From Shewanella aquimarina (GTDB taxonomy: Bacteria > Pseudomonadota > Gammaproteobacteria > Enterobacterales > Shewanellaceae), in the NCBI RefSeq assembly GCF_023349185.1, contig NZ_JAKIKY010000002.1:424695-488694 (forward strand): DNA of 64,000 nucleotides. The letters are read 5' to 3'. The notes beneath the pieces are model-generated. The model saw nothing but the letters and a program-made list of their open reading frames with translations. It was not told the origin of the DNA and did no database searches. The translations under genes were made by a program, and so were the position numbers. Shown piece by piece: positions 51,932 through 62,160 of the stretch (within the stretch, counting starts at the first letter, position 1; every line of letters begins with the position of its first letter).

Positions 51932-53512
51932 ATGCGATTAAATCACTTCCTGAATATTTTAGCCCTAGGGCTCCTGTTGTTGTCGTTTCTGACCGCAAGC
52001 TGTATCTATTACCTTATCTACCTGCCAAGAATCGAAGAGCAAGTGGTCTCGAGGCAAGACAGAGATCTTCAGGCGGTTCAGCAAGGGATCGCCTATGCCC
52101 AGAAAAACCTCGATACCCTATGTTACGACTATGCCATCTGGGATGACATGGTGACCTTTGTCGATAATGTGTCGCCTGAGTTCGTGACTAAAAATCTGTT
52201 CGATAATGCCTTCGAGGCGGCCAACGTAGATGGATTCTATGTGTTTAACCGCCAGAATCAGCTGGTATGGCAATATAACAGTGGTGCCGAGTTTGTTTCT
52301 CAGAATCTTCCCCTCTCCAAGGGGCAATTTGTCGGCAAGATACTTCCTTCGAAGGCCGAGATGGATGGCAATCGTCCATCGGTGCGCAGCGGCCTGCTGC
52401 GCATGAATGACAAAGTGGTCTACTTTAGTAATGTCACCGTCATGCCAAGTAGTGGTGAGGGCCGGGTTGCGGGTAGCCTGCTGACCGTGCGTAACGTGAG
52501 TCAGACGATTCATGAGGAGATAGAGCAGTTTAGCCTGATTAAGTTTGAGCTGGAGGTGCTGGCTAAACCTGAGCTTTCCGGTGAGACCTCGCTGGGTTTT
52601 AGAGAAACACCTAAGGTGGATGAGATCTCAGCGGAGCATTCTTGGTATCTGCATGATGCACTCAGTGTGCCGTCGCTCAAGATCACCGTGAATCACGACA
52701 GAAGCCTGCTTCCCTCTATCTTTACCGTAGAGTCGATCTTGATGTTCTTAAGTGTCTTGGTGATGTCCTACATAGCTATCATCCCCTTCTCGGCGCTGGT
52801 GGTCAGGCCGCTTCGAATCGCCAACGCCGTGCTGGATAAGATGGCCCATCGCGGCGTGCTCTTGACCATGCCGACGGCTTGGGCAATCACCGAGGTGGCC
52901 AATCTGACCGAATCCTTCAACCTGGTGGTGGAGAAGCTACAGCGCCATCAGAATTATCTGGAATCCCTTTCTTTTAACGATCCTCTCACCGGTATCGCCA
53001 ACCGTCGCAGCTTAGAAGTCTTTGCCGAGCGAGCTCATAAGCAGTGGCGTGAGGGTAAAGGGGCGATAGGTTTCATCATGTTGGATATCGATTTCTTTAA
53101 GCCTTATAACGATACGGTTGGGCATCAGAGTGGCGATCAGGCGCTTATCAAGGTGGCGCAGGCGCTGATGCTCGAGTGTCGTCGCCGGGGCGAGCTAGTC
53201 ACCCGTTATGGCGGCGAAGAGTTTTGTGTAGTGATCCACGGCGATAACATGGCTCAGATGGAGCTGTTGGCAAAGCGGATGTTACAGAAAGTGCGCGATC
53301 TCAACATCTATCACCAGGCTTCACCCTTCGAGATCATTACCGTCAGCATGGGCGCCGTACTCTACGACGGTTATCATCCCGAGTTTGCCAATGACGATTG
53401 GCAGCAGATGATCAGGCTCGCCGATGAGCAGCTCTATAAGGCAAAAGAGAGTGGGCGGAATAACCTACAGATATTGCATCGTAAGGTTAGTCCGCTGTTT
53501 GTGGTGGGGTGA
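51932..53512 (+). CDS. Diguanylate cyclase with CHASE4 sensor domain
   Basis: A 526-residue membrane enzyme. TM helix about 7-30; periplasmic CHASE4 domain about 45-250 (DLQAVQQGIAYAQKNLDTLC and YDYAIWDDMVTFVDN are typical); second TM helix about 270-292; HAMP-like linker; GGDEF domain with active site RYGGEEF. At the position of the RxxD inhibitory site the sequence reads RRGE, so classical product inhibition may be absent, unlike the cyclase at 20611. It should make c-di-GMP in response to an unknown periplasmic signal. Its stop lies one base from that of the convergent chemoreceptor gene. Confidence 0.92.
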   Translation: MRLNHFLNILALGLLLLSFLTASCIYYLIYLPRIEEQVVSRQDRDLQAVQQGIAYAQKNLDTLCYDYAIWDDMVTFVDNVSPEFVTKNLFDNAFEAANVDGFYVFNRQNQLVWQYNSGAEFVSQNLPLSKGQFVGKILPSKAEMDGNRPSVRSGLLRMNDKVVYFSNVTVMPSSGEGRVAGSLLTVRNVSQTIHEEIEQFSLIKFELEVLAKPELSGETSLGFRETPKVDEISAEHSWYLHDALSVPSLKITVNHDRSLLPSIFTVESILMFLSVLVMSYIAIIPFSALVVRPLRIANAVLDKMAHRGVLLTMPTAWAITEVANLTESFNLVVEKLQRHQNYLESLSFNDPLTGIANRRSLEVFAERAHKQWREGKGAIGFIMLDIDFFKPYNDTVGHQSGDQALIKVAQALMLECRRRGELVTRYGGEEFCVVIHGDNMAQMELLAKRMLQKVRDLNIYHQASPFEIITVSMGAVLYDGYHPEFANDDWQQMIRLADEQLYKAKESGRNNLQILHRKVSPLFVVG

Positions 53513-53513
53513 G

Positions 53514-55139
53514 TCAGAGCTTGAAGGTGATCACTTGCTGGCGCATCGAGTCGGCGAGTGAGGTAAGCTGAGCGATGGAGTGACCCAGCTCTAGGGCCGA
53601 TTCTGTGGATTGACTGGCTATGTCACTGATGGCGATGATACTGCGGTTAATGCTCTCGGCGACACTGCTCTGCTCTTCCGCTGCCGTGGCGATATGGGTG
53701 TTCATCTCTGTGATGTTATCGACCGAGGCTACGATCTCTTGCAGCGCTTCGCCGGCCTTGTTGGTTTGCTGATTGGCATCATCCACCTGTTTAATGCCCA
53801 CATCCATGGCGGTGACCGCCTCGTTCACCCCACTCTGAAGCGTCTCTATCATGGTCTCGATCTCCTGGGTCGCCTCCTGGGTGCGCTGGGCGAGGGAGCG
53901 AACCTCGTCGGCGACCACGGCAAATCCGCGCCCCTGCTCACCGGCCCTGGCGGCCTCGATGGCGGCGTTGAGCGCCAGCAGGTTGGTCTGCTCGGCAATC
54001 CCCTTGATGACGCTCAGTACGCTGCCGATATGTTGGCTTTCGTGGGACAGGTGGGTGATCACCTCTGAGCTGCTCTGGATCTGCATCGACAGCGCCTGCA
54101 TGCTGCTAATCGACAGCTGGACGATATCATTGCCGTTGGCGGCGAATCTGTCGGCATTTCTGGCTGAGTCGGCGGCGGCTGTGGTGCTTTGCGCCACCTC
54201 GTTAACCGTTGCCGTCATCTCATTCATGGCTGTGGCGGTCTGCTCTGTCTCCGCCTGCTGCTGTTGAATGCGGGCATTGGAGATTTGAGTGAACTCGTTG
54301 AGGGCTAACGCCGAGTCACTGACGCTGTTGGCTGCCTCGGCTACCCCCTTGAGGATGCCTCGCAGGTGGCGAAAGACATCATTGAGCCCGGTGGAGATCA
54401 GCCCCAGCTCGTCTTTATTCAGTTGCTCGAAGGTGACAGTGAGATCTGAGTCTTGCTGTATGGTCAGTAGCTGGGTGCGTATGTGGTTGATTGGTTTCAT
54501 CACGCTACGGTTGATCCAGATACCTAGCACTATGCTGGCAACGGCGGCGACCAGGGTGATGAGCAAGAAGAGGGTGAGGGAAGATTGGTAGATCTCGGCG
54601 ACCCTGTCCTTTTCCTCGCCGGCGACCTTGAGTTGCAGGCTGATTAACTCGGCGATGGTGCCACTGATGGGATCGATCACCCGGTAGAGGGGGATAATCT
54701 CATCTCGCAGTTGGCCGGCAATATTGCCAGACTTACCGTTGAGCAGCTGCTCCAGGTGGGCGATTCTTTGGTTGGCCGGGACAAATAGGCGTTCGGCTTC
54801 ATCGACCAGTCGTTGTTCATCCTTGGTGAGCTGGGTGGCGATGTATTGGCGCCACTTTTTGTCTATGTTGTTACTTGCTTCCTGCAGGGCCTGGTTTGCC
54901 TGTTCGGCGCTGAAATCACCGGCATTAGCCTTGTTGATGGCGTCGATGACAGATACCGCGTAATCATCGGCGATCACCTTGAGATCTTCCAGTGGAACGA
55001 CTCTATCGTTATAGATGGTGACGACACCTTTCTCGATATTATTCATCATATTGATTGCTAAGATGCAGATACAGATGAGGAGCGAGAGGGGGAGTAAGAT
55101 ACCGAAAGCCATCTTGTGCTTGATTTGAATATTGTTCAT
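53514..55139 (-). CDS. Methyl-accepting chemotaxis protein with four-helix-bundle sensor
   Basis: A 541-residue chemoreceptor starting at ATG 55139. TM helices about 10-30 and 190-211 flank a four-helix-bundle (Tar-like) periplasmic domain; HAMP follows, then the signalling domain with [20 protein letters not shown] and [15 protein letters not shown] (the same core as the rightward receptor). The C-terminus lacks a NWETF-type CheR/CheB tether. Ligand unknown. It converges with the CHASE4 cyclase with no room for a terminator. Confidence 0.92.
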   Translation of the reverse strand: MNNIQIKHKMAFGILLPLSLLICICILAINMMNNIEKGVVTIYNDRVVPLEDLKVIADDYAVSVIDAINKANAGDFSAEQANQALQEASNNIDKKWRQYIATQLTKDEQRLVDEAERLFVPANQRIAHLEQLLNGKSGNIAGQLRDEIIPLYRVIDPISGTIAELISLQLKVAGEEKDRVAEIYQSSLTLFLLITLVAAVASIVLGIWINRSVMKPINHIRTQLLTIQQDSDLTVTFEQLNKDELGLISTGLNDVFRHLRGILKGVAEAANSVSDSALALNEFTQISNARIQQQQAETEQTATAMNEMTATVNEVAQSTTAAADSARNADRFAANGNDIVQLSISSMQALSMQIQSSSEVITHLSHESQHIGSVLSVIKGIAEQTNLLALNAAIEAARAGEQGRGFAVVADEVRSLAQRTQEATQEIETMIETLQSGVNEAVTAMDVGIKQVDDANQQTNKAGEALQEIVASVDNITEMNTHIATAAEEQSSVAESINRSIIAISDIASQSTESALELGHSIAQLTSLADSMRQQVITFKL

Positions 55140-55236
55140 ATAGACACCCAAAAAAAGGAGTAAATAGCAGAAAGCTAAAACTTATGTCGTATCTATAGGT
55201 ATAGCAAAAGATTGAAATGGGTAAGATGAATAGAAA

Positions 55237-55266
55237 CAAAAAAGCCTCGCAGTGCGAGGCTTTTTT
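55237..55266 (-). terminator. Rho-independent terminator of the tRNA gene
   Basis: Stem AAAGCCTCGC/GCGAGGCTTT with a three-base loop, T-runs in both directions, 28 bases beyond the 3' end of the leftward tRNA. Confidence 0.9.
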
Positions 55267-55293
55267 GTGTGGTGCGCTAGGCACCCTAGAATA

Positions 55294-55369
55294 TGGTGCC
55301 CGAACCCGGAATCGAACCAGGGACACGAGGATTTTCAATCCTCTGCTCTACCGACTGAGCTATTCGGGC
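55294..55369 (-). tRNA. tRNA-Phe (anticodon GAA)
   Basis: The 76-base leftward sequence folds as a cloverleaf: acceptor stem GCCCGAA/TTCGGGC, anticodon loop in GAGGATTGAAAATCCTC (anticodon GAA), T-loop GGTTCGATTCC, and an encoded CCA end. It is a single tRNA followed by its own terminator. Confidence 0.97.
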
Positions 55370-55625
55370 GACGGGGTGCATTAAAAGGCTTTTGCGCATT
55401 TGAGTCAACACATTTTTGCAAAAACTTTGTTTATCTCGCTTGTTTGGATAACTTTTGCCCGAAACGTCGATTTTTAGATCAAATGTCGAGATTCAGGGGA
55501 TCTGTCGAGGTTGAAACAGGGCGGCGGGCCGAGCCCTCTATTTGATGACTACCGAGTAAGTTAGGCTGGTAATGTCGACCAATAAGCGACTAAAGCTGCG
55601 TGTGGGTCATAGAGGCGGATATAAA

Positions 55626-55650
55626 AAAGGCCCCGCGTGCGGGGCCTCTT
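55626..55650 (-). terminator. Rho-independent terminator of bamD
   Basis: Stem AGGCCCCGC/GCGGGGCCT followed, read leftward, by TTTTTTAT; 33 bases after the bamD stop. Confidence 0.9.
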
Positions 55651-55683
55651 AAATCATTGACTACTCTGTATGTACAGGCTGGC

Positions 55684-56442
55684 TTACTTGAGCATGTCGT
55701 TGTTGGGGAAGTTGCTCTGCATCACCATGAGTACGTGATCTTTGAGTTTCTGCTGGCCGAGTTTCTCGTAGGCGGTCGCCATGATCTCTAGGGCGCGCTC
55801 GGTAGATGGTGTTCCCGGGTAGGTTTCCAGCACTGTCTGGGCGCGCACGGCGGCGGCGCTCCAGGCATTCATCTTGATGTAGTATTCCGCGACGGTAATG
55901 GCGTACTTGGCCAGACGGTTCTTTAAGAACTGCATGCGTTTCTGCGCATCGGCGGCATATTTGCTGTTAGGATACTGCTTGATCAGACGATCGAAGTCTT
56001 TAAAGGCGTCTTGCGCAGCCTTGGGATCTCGGTCGGTTCTGTCGATGTTGAGCATGTCGTGGAACATATAGTTGTCCGACTGCATGTTCACCAGACCACG
56101 CATATAGTAGACATAGTCGATATCTTTATGTGTGGGGTTAAGGCGAATGAAGCGATCGATATTGGCGATGCCCGACGCTGAATCATCCAGTTTGTAGTAT
56201 GCGTAGATCAGGTCTAATTGTACCTGAGTCTTGTGTGGTCCGAAGGGATAGCGAGAGTCTAGTGCTTCCAAAGAGCGCACCGCTTTACTATAGTTGCCCA
56301 GCTCCATCGAGGTTCTGGCTTGAGAATAGAGGACTTCGGGGGAAGATTTACTCAGTTCGATATCATCTTCTGGTTTACTACTACACGCCGCTAAGGTCAA
56401 TGACAACAAGGCGATAGCTGCGCCTTTAGCAAAATTATGCAT
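55684..56442 (-). CDS. bamD: Outer-membrane assembly lipoprotein BamD
   Basis: A 252-residue lipoprotein: signal with lipobox LAAC (Cys at about 20), then five TPR units beginning PEVLYSQARTSMELGNYSKA, and RYPFGPHKTQVQLDLIYAYY. BamD is the essential partner of BamA in beta-barrel insertion into the outer membrane. Length fits E. coli BamD (245). It is divergent from rluD, an arrangement conserved in gamma-proteobacteria. Confidence 0.95.
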   Translation of the reverse strand: MHNFAKGAAIALLSLTLAACSSKPEDDIELSKSSPEVLYSQARTSMELGNYSKAVRSLEALDSRYPFGPHKTQVQLDLIYAYYKLDDSASGIANIDRFIRLNPTHKDIDYVYYMRGLVNMQSDNYMFHDMLNIDRTDRDPKAAQDAFKDFDRLIKQYPNSKYAADAQKRMQFLKNRLAKYAITVAEYYIKMNAWSAAAVRAQTVLETYPGTPSTERALEIMATAYEKLGQQKLKDHVLMVMQSNFPNNDMLK

Positions 56443-56565
56443 ACTTGAATTCGATTCTTTGTAAGTTGTTGTTTAAGAATTTTTCCATTTCACGATAAAA
56501 TAGAAACAATACGATTGTAACAGATAGCACTTTAATTTGGACCCCAAAACGCGGGTACGGTTCCT

Positions 56566-57537
56566 ATGACACAAGAGATTAATCTAAAAAGCGAGATCAC
56601 AGCAACACAAACCGGGCAGAGATTAGACCAAACTCTGGCCGAGTTGTTCCCTGATTACTCCCGTACACGTATTAAAGAGTGGATACAGGCTGGTGCCGTC
56701 TACGTCGATGGTATGGTGCAGACTAAGCCGAGAGAAAAGGTGCTCGAAGGCCAGGAAATTGAGATCGAAGCGACTCTCAAAGAGGAGATCAAGGCCGAGG
56801 CACAGGCGATCGATCTGGATATCGTCTACGAAGATGACCATATTATCGTGATCAACAAGCAGGCTGGCCTGGTGGTTCACCCCGGCGCAGGCAACAGCGA
56901 TGGCACCCTGATGAACGCGCTCTTGCATCACTGCCCTGAAATTGAGCTGGTGCCAAGGGCCGGTATCGTACATCGTCTCGATAAGGACACTACAGGCTTG
57001 ATGGTAGTGGCTAAGACGGTCGAGGCGCAGACCCATCTGGTTGCGGCATTGCAGGCACGCGAGATCACCCGTGAATATGAGGCGATCGTGAGTGGCACCA
57101 TGACGGCCGGTGGTGTGGTCGATGAGCCGATTGCGCGCCATCCGACCAAGCGTACTCATATGGCGGTGCACCACGGCGGTCGCCCCTCGGTGACCCACTA
57201 CCGTGTGGCGGAGAAGTTCCGTGCCCATACCCGTCTTCGCCTGCGTCTGGAAACCGGTCGTACCCACCAGATTAGGGTGCACATGGCACACATAGGCCAT
57301 ATTTTAGTCGGGGATCCTGTCTATGGCGGTCGTCCTCGTCCACCTAAGAAGGCGACACCTGAGCTGATGGAGGCGCTAAACGGCTTTAAGCGTCAGGCGC
57401 TGCATGCGGTACGCCTCGAGCTGGCACACCCCTTCACCTGTGAGATCATGAGCTGGCAGGCGCCAATTCCTGAAGATATGGTGGCCTTAACGCGCGCCCT
57501 GCGTGATGACACCAAGGCTCATCCGGCGGAATATTAA
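56566..57537 (+). CDS. rluD: 23S rRNA pseudouridine synthase RluD
   Basis: A 323-residue enzyme making pseudouridines 1911, 1915 and 1917 (E. coli numbering) in 23S rRNA helix 69. N-terminal S4 domain (about 18-80), then the RluA-family catalytic domain with GIVHRLDKDTTGLMVVAK (catalytic Asp in RLD). ATG 56566 follows a GGTACGG leader. The stop TAA shares its last A with the ATG of pgeF, so the two genes are translationally coupled. Confidence 0.96.
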   Translation: MTQEINLKSEITATQTGQRLDQTLAELFPDYSRTRIKEWIQAGAVYVDGMVQTKPREKVLEGQEIEIEATLKEEIKAEAQAIDLDIVYEDDHIIVINKQAGLVVHPGAGNSDGTLMNALLHHCPEIELVPRAGIVHRLDKDTTGLMVVAKTVEAQTHLVAALQAREITREYEAIVSGTMTAGGVVDEPIARHPTKRTHMAVHHGGRPSVTHYRVAEKFRAHTRLRLRLETGRTHQIRVHMAHIGHILVGDPVYGGRPRPPKKATPELMEALNGFKRQALHAVRLELAHPFTCEIMSWQAPIPEDMVALTRALRDDTKAHPAEY

Positions 57538-58256
57538 TGCTGCCTCAAGACTGGTTCATCCCACCTGGCGTGAAGCTGGCTTTTAGCCAGCGTCAGGGGG
57601 GCGTGAGCCTGTCACCCTTCGATAGTCTCAATCTTGGCGACCATGTGGGCGACGCCCCCGAGTTTGTGCGTCAAAACCGTTTGCTTGTGGCAAAGGCTCT
57701 GGGCATGTCAGCCGAGCCTGCCTGGCTGCAGCAGATCCATGGCATCGAGCTGGTGAATCTGGACCAGGACACAAACCGTGTTGCCGATGGCAGTTTCTGC
57801 CGCAGTGGCGAGCATGTGTGTGTGGTGATGACTGCCGACTGCCTGCCTGTGCTGATTTGCGATCGCGCGGCGACTCAGGTGGCGGCGGTGCATGCCGGTT
57901 GGCGCGGTCTTTGTAATGGCATCGTCGAGGCGGCTATCGCCGAGTTTGATGCGTCCGCCGAAGAGTTACTTATCTATCTTGGCCCCTGTATAGGCCCTGA
58001 TGCCTTCGAGGTCGGCGGTGAGGTTAGGGCGCAGTTCATCGCTCAGCATGCTGAAACCACAGACTTTTTTAAGCCGAGTGCCGATAAGTTTTTAGCCGAT
58101 CTGCAAGGGATAGCCCGCTACCGTGCTGAGCGTCTCGGTGTTGGCGGCGTCTATCAATTACCCCACTGCACCTATAGCTTGAGTGCCGACTATTTCTCCT
58201 ATCGCCGCGAGGCGAAAACCGGCCGTATGGCCTCTTTTATCTGGCTGGAAGCTTAG
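57537..58256 (+). CDS. pgeF: PgeF/YfiH laccase-domain protein (purine nucleoside phosphorylase-like)
   Basis: A 239-residue protein of the multicopper-polyphenol-oxidase-like family (LACC1/YfiH). Conserved motifs include SLNLGDHVGD, MTADCLPVLICD and VHAGWRGLCNG with the metal/substrate-binding His and Cys residues, then LGPCIGP. E. coli YfiH/PgeF edits peptidoglycan precursors that contain serine; related enzymes act on purine nucleosides. It overlaps rluD by one base (TAATG) and precedes clpB. Confidence 0.9.
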   Translation: MLPQDWFIPPGVKLAFSQRQGGVSLSPFDSLNLGDHVGDAPEFVRQNRLLVAKALGMSAEPAWLQQIHGIELVNLDQDTNRVADGSFCRSGEHVCVVMTADCLPVLICDRAATQVAAVHAGWRGLCNGIVEAAIAEFDASAEELLIYLGPCIGPDAFEVGGEVRAQFIAQHAETTDFFKPSADKFLADLQGIARYRAERLGVGGVYQLPHCTYSLSADYFSYRREAKTGRMASFIWLEA

Positions 58257-58286
58257 TACGAAAAAGCAGCAATTTTTCTCTTATTG

Positions 58287-58312
58287 CTTGAATCCTCCTA
58301 AAAAGCCCCCAT
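58287..58312 (+). promoter_or_regulatory. Heat-shock (sigma32-type) promoter of clpB
   Basis: CTTGAA (58287-58292), a 14-base spacer and CCCCAT (58307-58312) match the sigma32 consensus (CTTGAA, 13-15, CCCCAT). It lies 60 bases before the clpB start. Confidence 0.8.
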
Positions 58313-58371
58313 CTATACTGGTAACAAAGCACTGAAGGTTTCCTTCATTCGTTAATTTTTTAGGAGGCTGT

Positions 58372-60945
58372 ATGCGACTCGATCGTATGACGAACAAATT
58401 CCAGATAGCAATCTCCGATGCTCAGTCATTAGCGTTGGGGCGTGACCATCAGTTTATCGAGCCGATTCATCTGATGATGGCGTTGCTTAACCAAGATGGT
58501 GGTTCTATCCATCCATTGCTGACCCAGGCCGGGATCTCGGTTAGCACCTTGCGTTCTGCCCTGAGTCAGGAGCTAGAACGTTTACCTCAAATTGAGGGCA
58601 CAGGCGGTGACGTTCAGCTGTCGCAGGCGCTGATTCGCCTGTTGAATCTGTGTGACAAGTTGGCGCAAAAGCGCAAAGACAAGTATATCTCCAGCGAACT
58701 CTTCGTGTTGGCTGCCCTCGAGGGCAGCGACGCGTTGGCGCAATGCCTGAAGAAATCGGGCGCCACCAAGGAGCTGCTTGAGAAGACCATCGAAGAGGTG
58801 CGTCTTGGCAAGAATATCGACGACCCTAACGCCGAAGATCAGCGCCAAGCGCTGAAGAAGTTTACCGTGGATCTGACCGAGCGCGCCGAGCAGGGCAAGC
58901 TGGATCCCGTGATCGGCCGTGATGATGAGATCCGACGTACGATTCAGGTGCTGCAACGCCGCAGCAAGAACAACCCTGTACTCATCGGTGAGCCTGGCGT
59001 GGGTAAGACGGCCATCGTCGAGGGCCTGGCCCAACGCATCATCAATGGCGAGGTGCCTGAGGGGATCAAGAATAAGCGGGTGTTGTCACTCGACTTAGGT
59101 GCGCTGGTGGCCGGTGCTAAGTATCGTGGTGAATTCGAGGAGCGTCTCAAGGCGGTGCTCAATGAGCTGGCGCAGGAAGAGGGCCAGGTGATCCTCTTCA
59201 TCGATGAGCTACATACCATGGTCGGCGCAGGTAAGAGTGATGGCGCCATGGATGCGGGTAACATGCTTAAGCCAGCATTGGCCAGAGGTGACCTGCACTG
59301 TGTCGGTGCCACCACCTTAGATGAATATCGTCAATATATTGAGAAAGATGCCGCGCTCGAGCGTCGTTTTCAGAAGGTGCTGGTTGATGAGCCAAGCGTC
59401 GAAGACACCATCGCGATTTTGCGTGGTCTGAAAGAGCGCTATGAGCTGCATCACCATGTGGAGATCACCGATCCGGCCATCGTGGCCGCGGCCAGCATGT
59501 CTCACCGCTATATTTCTGACAGGAAACTGCCCGATAAGGCGATCGACCTCATCGATGAGGCGGCCTCAAGTATCCGTATGCAGATAGATTCTAAGCCCGA
59601 GCCACTGGACAGGTTAGAGCGCCGCACCATACAGCTTAAGCTGGAGGAGCAGGCCCTGATCAAAGAGAGTGACGAGGCCAGTCAGCGTCGCCTTAGCACC
59701 TTGCGCAGTGAACTTGCCGAGGTCGAGGCCAAGGCCGCCGAGCTCAACGAGGTCTGGCATACCGAGAAGGCTGCACTGGCAGGCACTCAACATATCAAGG
59801 CGGATCTCGAGCAGGCCCGTATGGATCTCGAGGTGGCAAGGCGTGCAGGGGATCTGACCCGTATGTCTGAGCTGCAATATGGTCGTATTCCCGAGCTCGA
59901 GAAACAACTGGATCTGGCGGCGCAGGCCGAGATGCAGGATATGACGCTGTTGCGTAACAAGGTCTCTGACGTGGAGATTGCCGAAGTCCTGTCTAAGGCG
60001 ACCGGTATCCCTGTGTCTAAGATGCTCGAAGGGGAAAAAGAGAAGCTGCTACATATGGAAGAAGCACTGCATACTCGGGTGATTGGACAAAACGAGGCCG
60101 TGGATGCGGTGGCCAATGCCATTCGTCGCAGCCGCGCCGGCCTTGCGGATCCTAATCGTCCTATCGGCTCCTTCCTTTTCCTCGGTCCTACCGGTGTGGG
60201 TAAGACTGAGCTGTGTAAGTCATTGGCGAAGTTTCTGTTCGATACCGAATCGGCCATGGTGCGTATCGATATGTCCGAGTTTATGGAGAAGCATTCGGTG
60301 TCACGCCTAGTTGGTGCGCCTCCAGGGTATGTGGGCTATGAAGAGGGGGGCTATCTCACCGAAGCGGTGAGACGTAAGCCTTATTCGGTGATCTTGCTCG
60401 ATGAGGTGGAAAAGGCTCATCCCGACGTGTTCAACATCCTGCTGCAGGTGCTGGACGATGGTCGCCTGACCGATGGTCAGGGGCGTACGGTGGATTTCCG
60501 TAATACAGTGGTGATCATGACCTCGAACCTGGGCTCAGATGTGATTCAAGAACGTTTCGGTATTGCCAGTTATGCCGAGATGAAGAGTGAGGTGATGAAT
60601 GTGGTAACACACAGCTTCAGACCCGAGTTCCTCAACCGTATCGATGAAAGCGTGGTCTTCCATCCATTGGAGTCAGAGCATATCGCTCATATTGCGCAGA
60701 TCCAGATAGACAATCTGAAGGCGCGCCTGGCGGAGAAAGACTTTGAGCTTGAGGTGAGTGACGATGCCTTAGCCTTGATCGCTCAGGCTGGATTCGACCC
60801 TGTCTATGGTGCAAGGCCGCTGAAGCGTGCCCTGCAGCAAGAGGTCGAAAACCCACTGGCGCAGAAACTCTTGAGCGGCGAGCTGTTACCTGGCGCGCCA
60901 ATCAAGGTCGATGCCGCGGGGGGCGAGCTCGCCTTTCATCAATAA
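58372..60945 (+). CDS. clpB: Protein disaggregase ClpB
   Basis: An 857-residue AAA+ chaperone that extracts proteins from aggregates with DnaK. N-domain about 1-145, first AAA module with Walker A GEPGVGKT (about 205-212) and Walker [11 protein letters not shown], a coiled-coil M-domain about 410-525, and second module with Walker A GPTGVGKT (about 605-612) and Walker [15 protein letters not shown] 58372 follows GGAGG. The sigma32 promoter upstream marks it as heat-inducible. Length matches E. coli ClpB (857). Confidence 0.98.
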   Translation: MRLDRMTNKFQIAISDAQSLALGRDHQFIEPIHLMMALLNQDGGSIHPLLTQAGISVSTLRSALSQELERLPQIEGTGGDVQLSQALIRLLNLCDKLAQKRKDKYISSELFVLAALEGSDALAQCLKKSGATKELLEKTIEEVRLGKNIDDPNAEDQRQALKKFTVDLTERAEQGKLDPVIGRDDEIRRTIQVLQRRSKNNPVLIGEPGVGKTAIVEGLAQRIINGEVPEGIKNKRVLSLDLGALVAGAKYRGEFEERLKAVLNELAQEEGQVILFIDELHTMVGAGKSDGAMDAGNMLKPALARGDLHCVGATTLDEYRQYIEKDAALERRFQKVLVDEPSVEDTIAILRGLKERYELHHHVEITDPAIVAAASMSHRYISDRKLPDKAIDLIDEAASSIRMQIDSKPEPLDRLERRTIQLKLEEQALIKESDEASQRRLSTLRSELAEVEAKAAELNEVWHTEKAALAGTQHIKADLEQARMDLEVARRAGDLTRMSELQYGRIPELEKQLDLAAQAEMQDMTLLRNKVSDVEIAEVLSKATGIPVSKMLEGEKEKLLHMEEALHTRVIGQNEAVDAVANAIRRSRAGLADPNRPIGSFLFLGPTGVGKTELCKSLAKFLFDTESAMVRIDMSEFMEKHSVSRLVGAPPGYVGYEEGGYLTEAVRRKPYSVILLDEVEKAHPDVFNILLQVLDDGRLTDGQGRTVDFRNTVVIMTSNLGSDVIQERFGIASYAEMKSEVMNVVTHSFRPEFLNRIDESVVFHPLESEHIAHIAQIQIDNLKARLAEKDFELEVSDDALALIAQAGFDPVYGARPLKRALQQEVENPLAQKLLSGELLPGAPIKVDAAGGELAFHQ

Positions 60946-60947
60946 GG

Positions 60948-61038
60948 CTCGCTCTAGTAACTTAGCTTTGTAATTTAGTCCCGTGACTTAGTTCGATAGC
61001 TTAGTTCGATTGCTTAGTCCAATTACTCAGTCCTGTAA
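60948..61038. repeat. Degenerate 13-bp tandem repeat after clpB
   Basis: Seven consecutive 13-base units fit the pattern CTTAGTYCGATTA: the clearest are CTTAGTTCGATAG, CTTAGTTCGATTG and CTTAGTCCAATTA (60987-61025), with weaker ones either side. The array starts three bases after the clpB stop and leads directly into the terminator. Confidence 0.75.
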
Positions 61039-61070
61039 AAAGCCCAAACCTAGGTTTGGGCTTTTTTTAT
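61037..61070 (+). terminator. Rho-independent terminator of clpB
   Basis: Perfect stem AAGCCCAAACC/GGTTTGGGCTT with a loop of TA, then TTTTT. Confidence 0.94.
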
Positions 61071-61167
61071 CAGGGGCATCAGATTGCACTTGTCTATTAT
61101 TTGAACTAGTTTGCAAAGGGCGGTATCTCTTCCTAATTTGAGTTTTTATACAGTGAAGGAGTATTGG

Positions 61168-61503
61168 ATGAAAGCAAGGTTAGCAGTTATAGCATCTCTG
61201 GCCGTATTGGTGACAGCATGTAGCTCGGCACCAATGCAAAGCAGTGGCCCGGCCTTTGTCGGCGTCGGCAGCGTCGACTATGACAGCCTCTATCACTATG
61301 GTTACAACACTGGCTGTCGAAGCGCCGGTTACCTGAAACAAAATCCAGGCGCCGATACCTTAGAAGGGATGAAGGATAAGGTGTTGGATGGCTTGAGTGA
61401 ATTTGATAAGGGCTGGAATGCGGGCATCCAGGCCTGCCAGGATGGCGTGAGTCGCTCTATGTATATGGTGAAAGGTAGCAGTTCGAAAGGCGCTAGTAAG
61501 TAG
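61168..61503 (+). CDS. Small lipoprotein of unknown function
   Basis: A 111-residue protein starting at ATG 61168 (GAAGGAG upstream). Signal peptide with lipobox VTAC (Cys about 17). The mature part has a tyrosine-rich segment (VDYDSLYHYGYNTG) and two later cysteines, possibly a disulfide. No known domain. It sits between the clpB and its own terminators, so it is transcribed alone. Confidence 0.8.
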   Translation: MKARLAVIASLAVLVTACSSAPMQSSGPAFVGVGSVDYDSLYHYGYNTGCRSAGYLKQNPGADTLEGMKDKVLDGLSEFDKGWNAGIQACQDGVSRSMYMVKGSSSKGASK

Positions 61504-61531
61504 AAGTCGAACAGGGTCTATAAGAAACATC

Positions 61532-61564
61532 AAGCGACAACCTCGGCACGTCGGGTTGTCGCTT
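61532..61564. terminator. Terminator hairpin between convergent genes
   Basis: AAGCGACAACC pairs with GGTTGTCGCTT across a short GC-rich loop. It lies between the lipoprotein gene and the leftward DUF4124 gene. Confidence 0.65.
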
Positions 61565-61582
61565 CTACTTCTATACATATGT

Positions 61583-62029
61583 CTATTTGACGCAGAAGAG
61601 TTTGATACGTTGTTTCTGCGCGGCGATCTCTGATTGCCTGTCTTCCTCAGTCATGCGCACCATTTCACCACTTTCTTCATTCTTACGTGTTAGGCGAGTA
61701 TAGGTCTCGAGCACGCTCAACTGATGCTTGGCATTTTCGCAGATGGCCTTGGCTTGGGCCTTATCTTTCTCGTTGATCGCTTCGGCGGCTAACGCGGCTT
61801 CGCTTTTTGGCTCTCCCTGTTTTTCAGTGACCTTAGGGGCGGTAAAGCCGACTTTTTTCTGTTCGATATCTTCGCTATAGAGTTTTTCTGTCTTAGCCTC
61901 GGGAGGCTTTTCCTGGCTGTAGTGGGTGACTCCGTTTTCATCTACCCACTTATAGATGGTCGTAGCAAGCGCGGGGGCGCATAGGAATAGGCTAAGTAGT
62001 GCGCTAAGATAAAATTTTCCGGTCATCAT
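61583..62029 (-). CDS. DUF4124 domain exported protein
   Basis: About 148 residues from ATG 62029 (other ATGs at 62026 and 62038 would change the length by one or three residues). Signal peptide FYLSALLSLFLCAPALA. The DUF4124 core TIYKWVDENGVTHYSQEKPP at about 20-40 is clear. The remainder is charged and helical, likely coiled. Function unknown; the family is periplasmic. It is divergent from pssA. Confidence 0.88.
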   Translation of the reverse strand: MMTGKFYLSALLSLFLCAPALATTIYKWVDENGVTHYSQEKPPEAKTEKLYSEDIEQKKVGFTAPKVTEKQGEPKSEAALAAEAINEKDKAQAKAICENAKHQLSVLETYTRLTRKNEESGEMVRMTEEDRQSEIAAQKQRIKLFCVK

Positions 62030-62160
62030 AGTGTCCATATTTAGGCCGGGAGAGAGTGCAAGAGATGCCTCATCTGCCAACAATTAGAGGTCCGTATAAA
62101 AAGTGAGCTTAAATCTGTGTTATCTTTCTATTTTATCAAGATAACCTTGCTCCTTATTAT

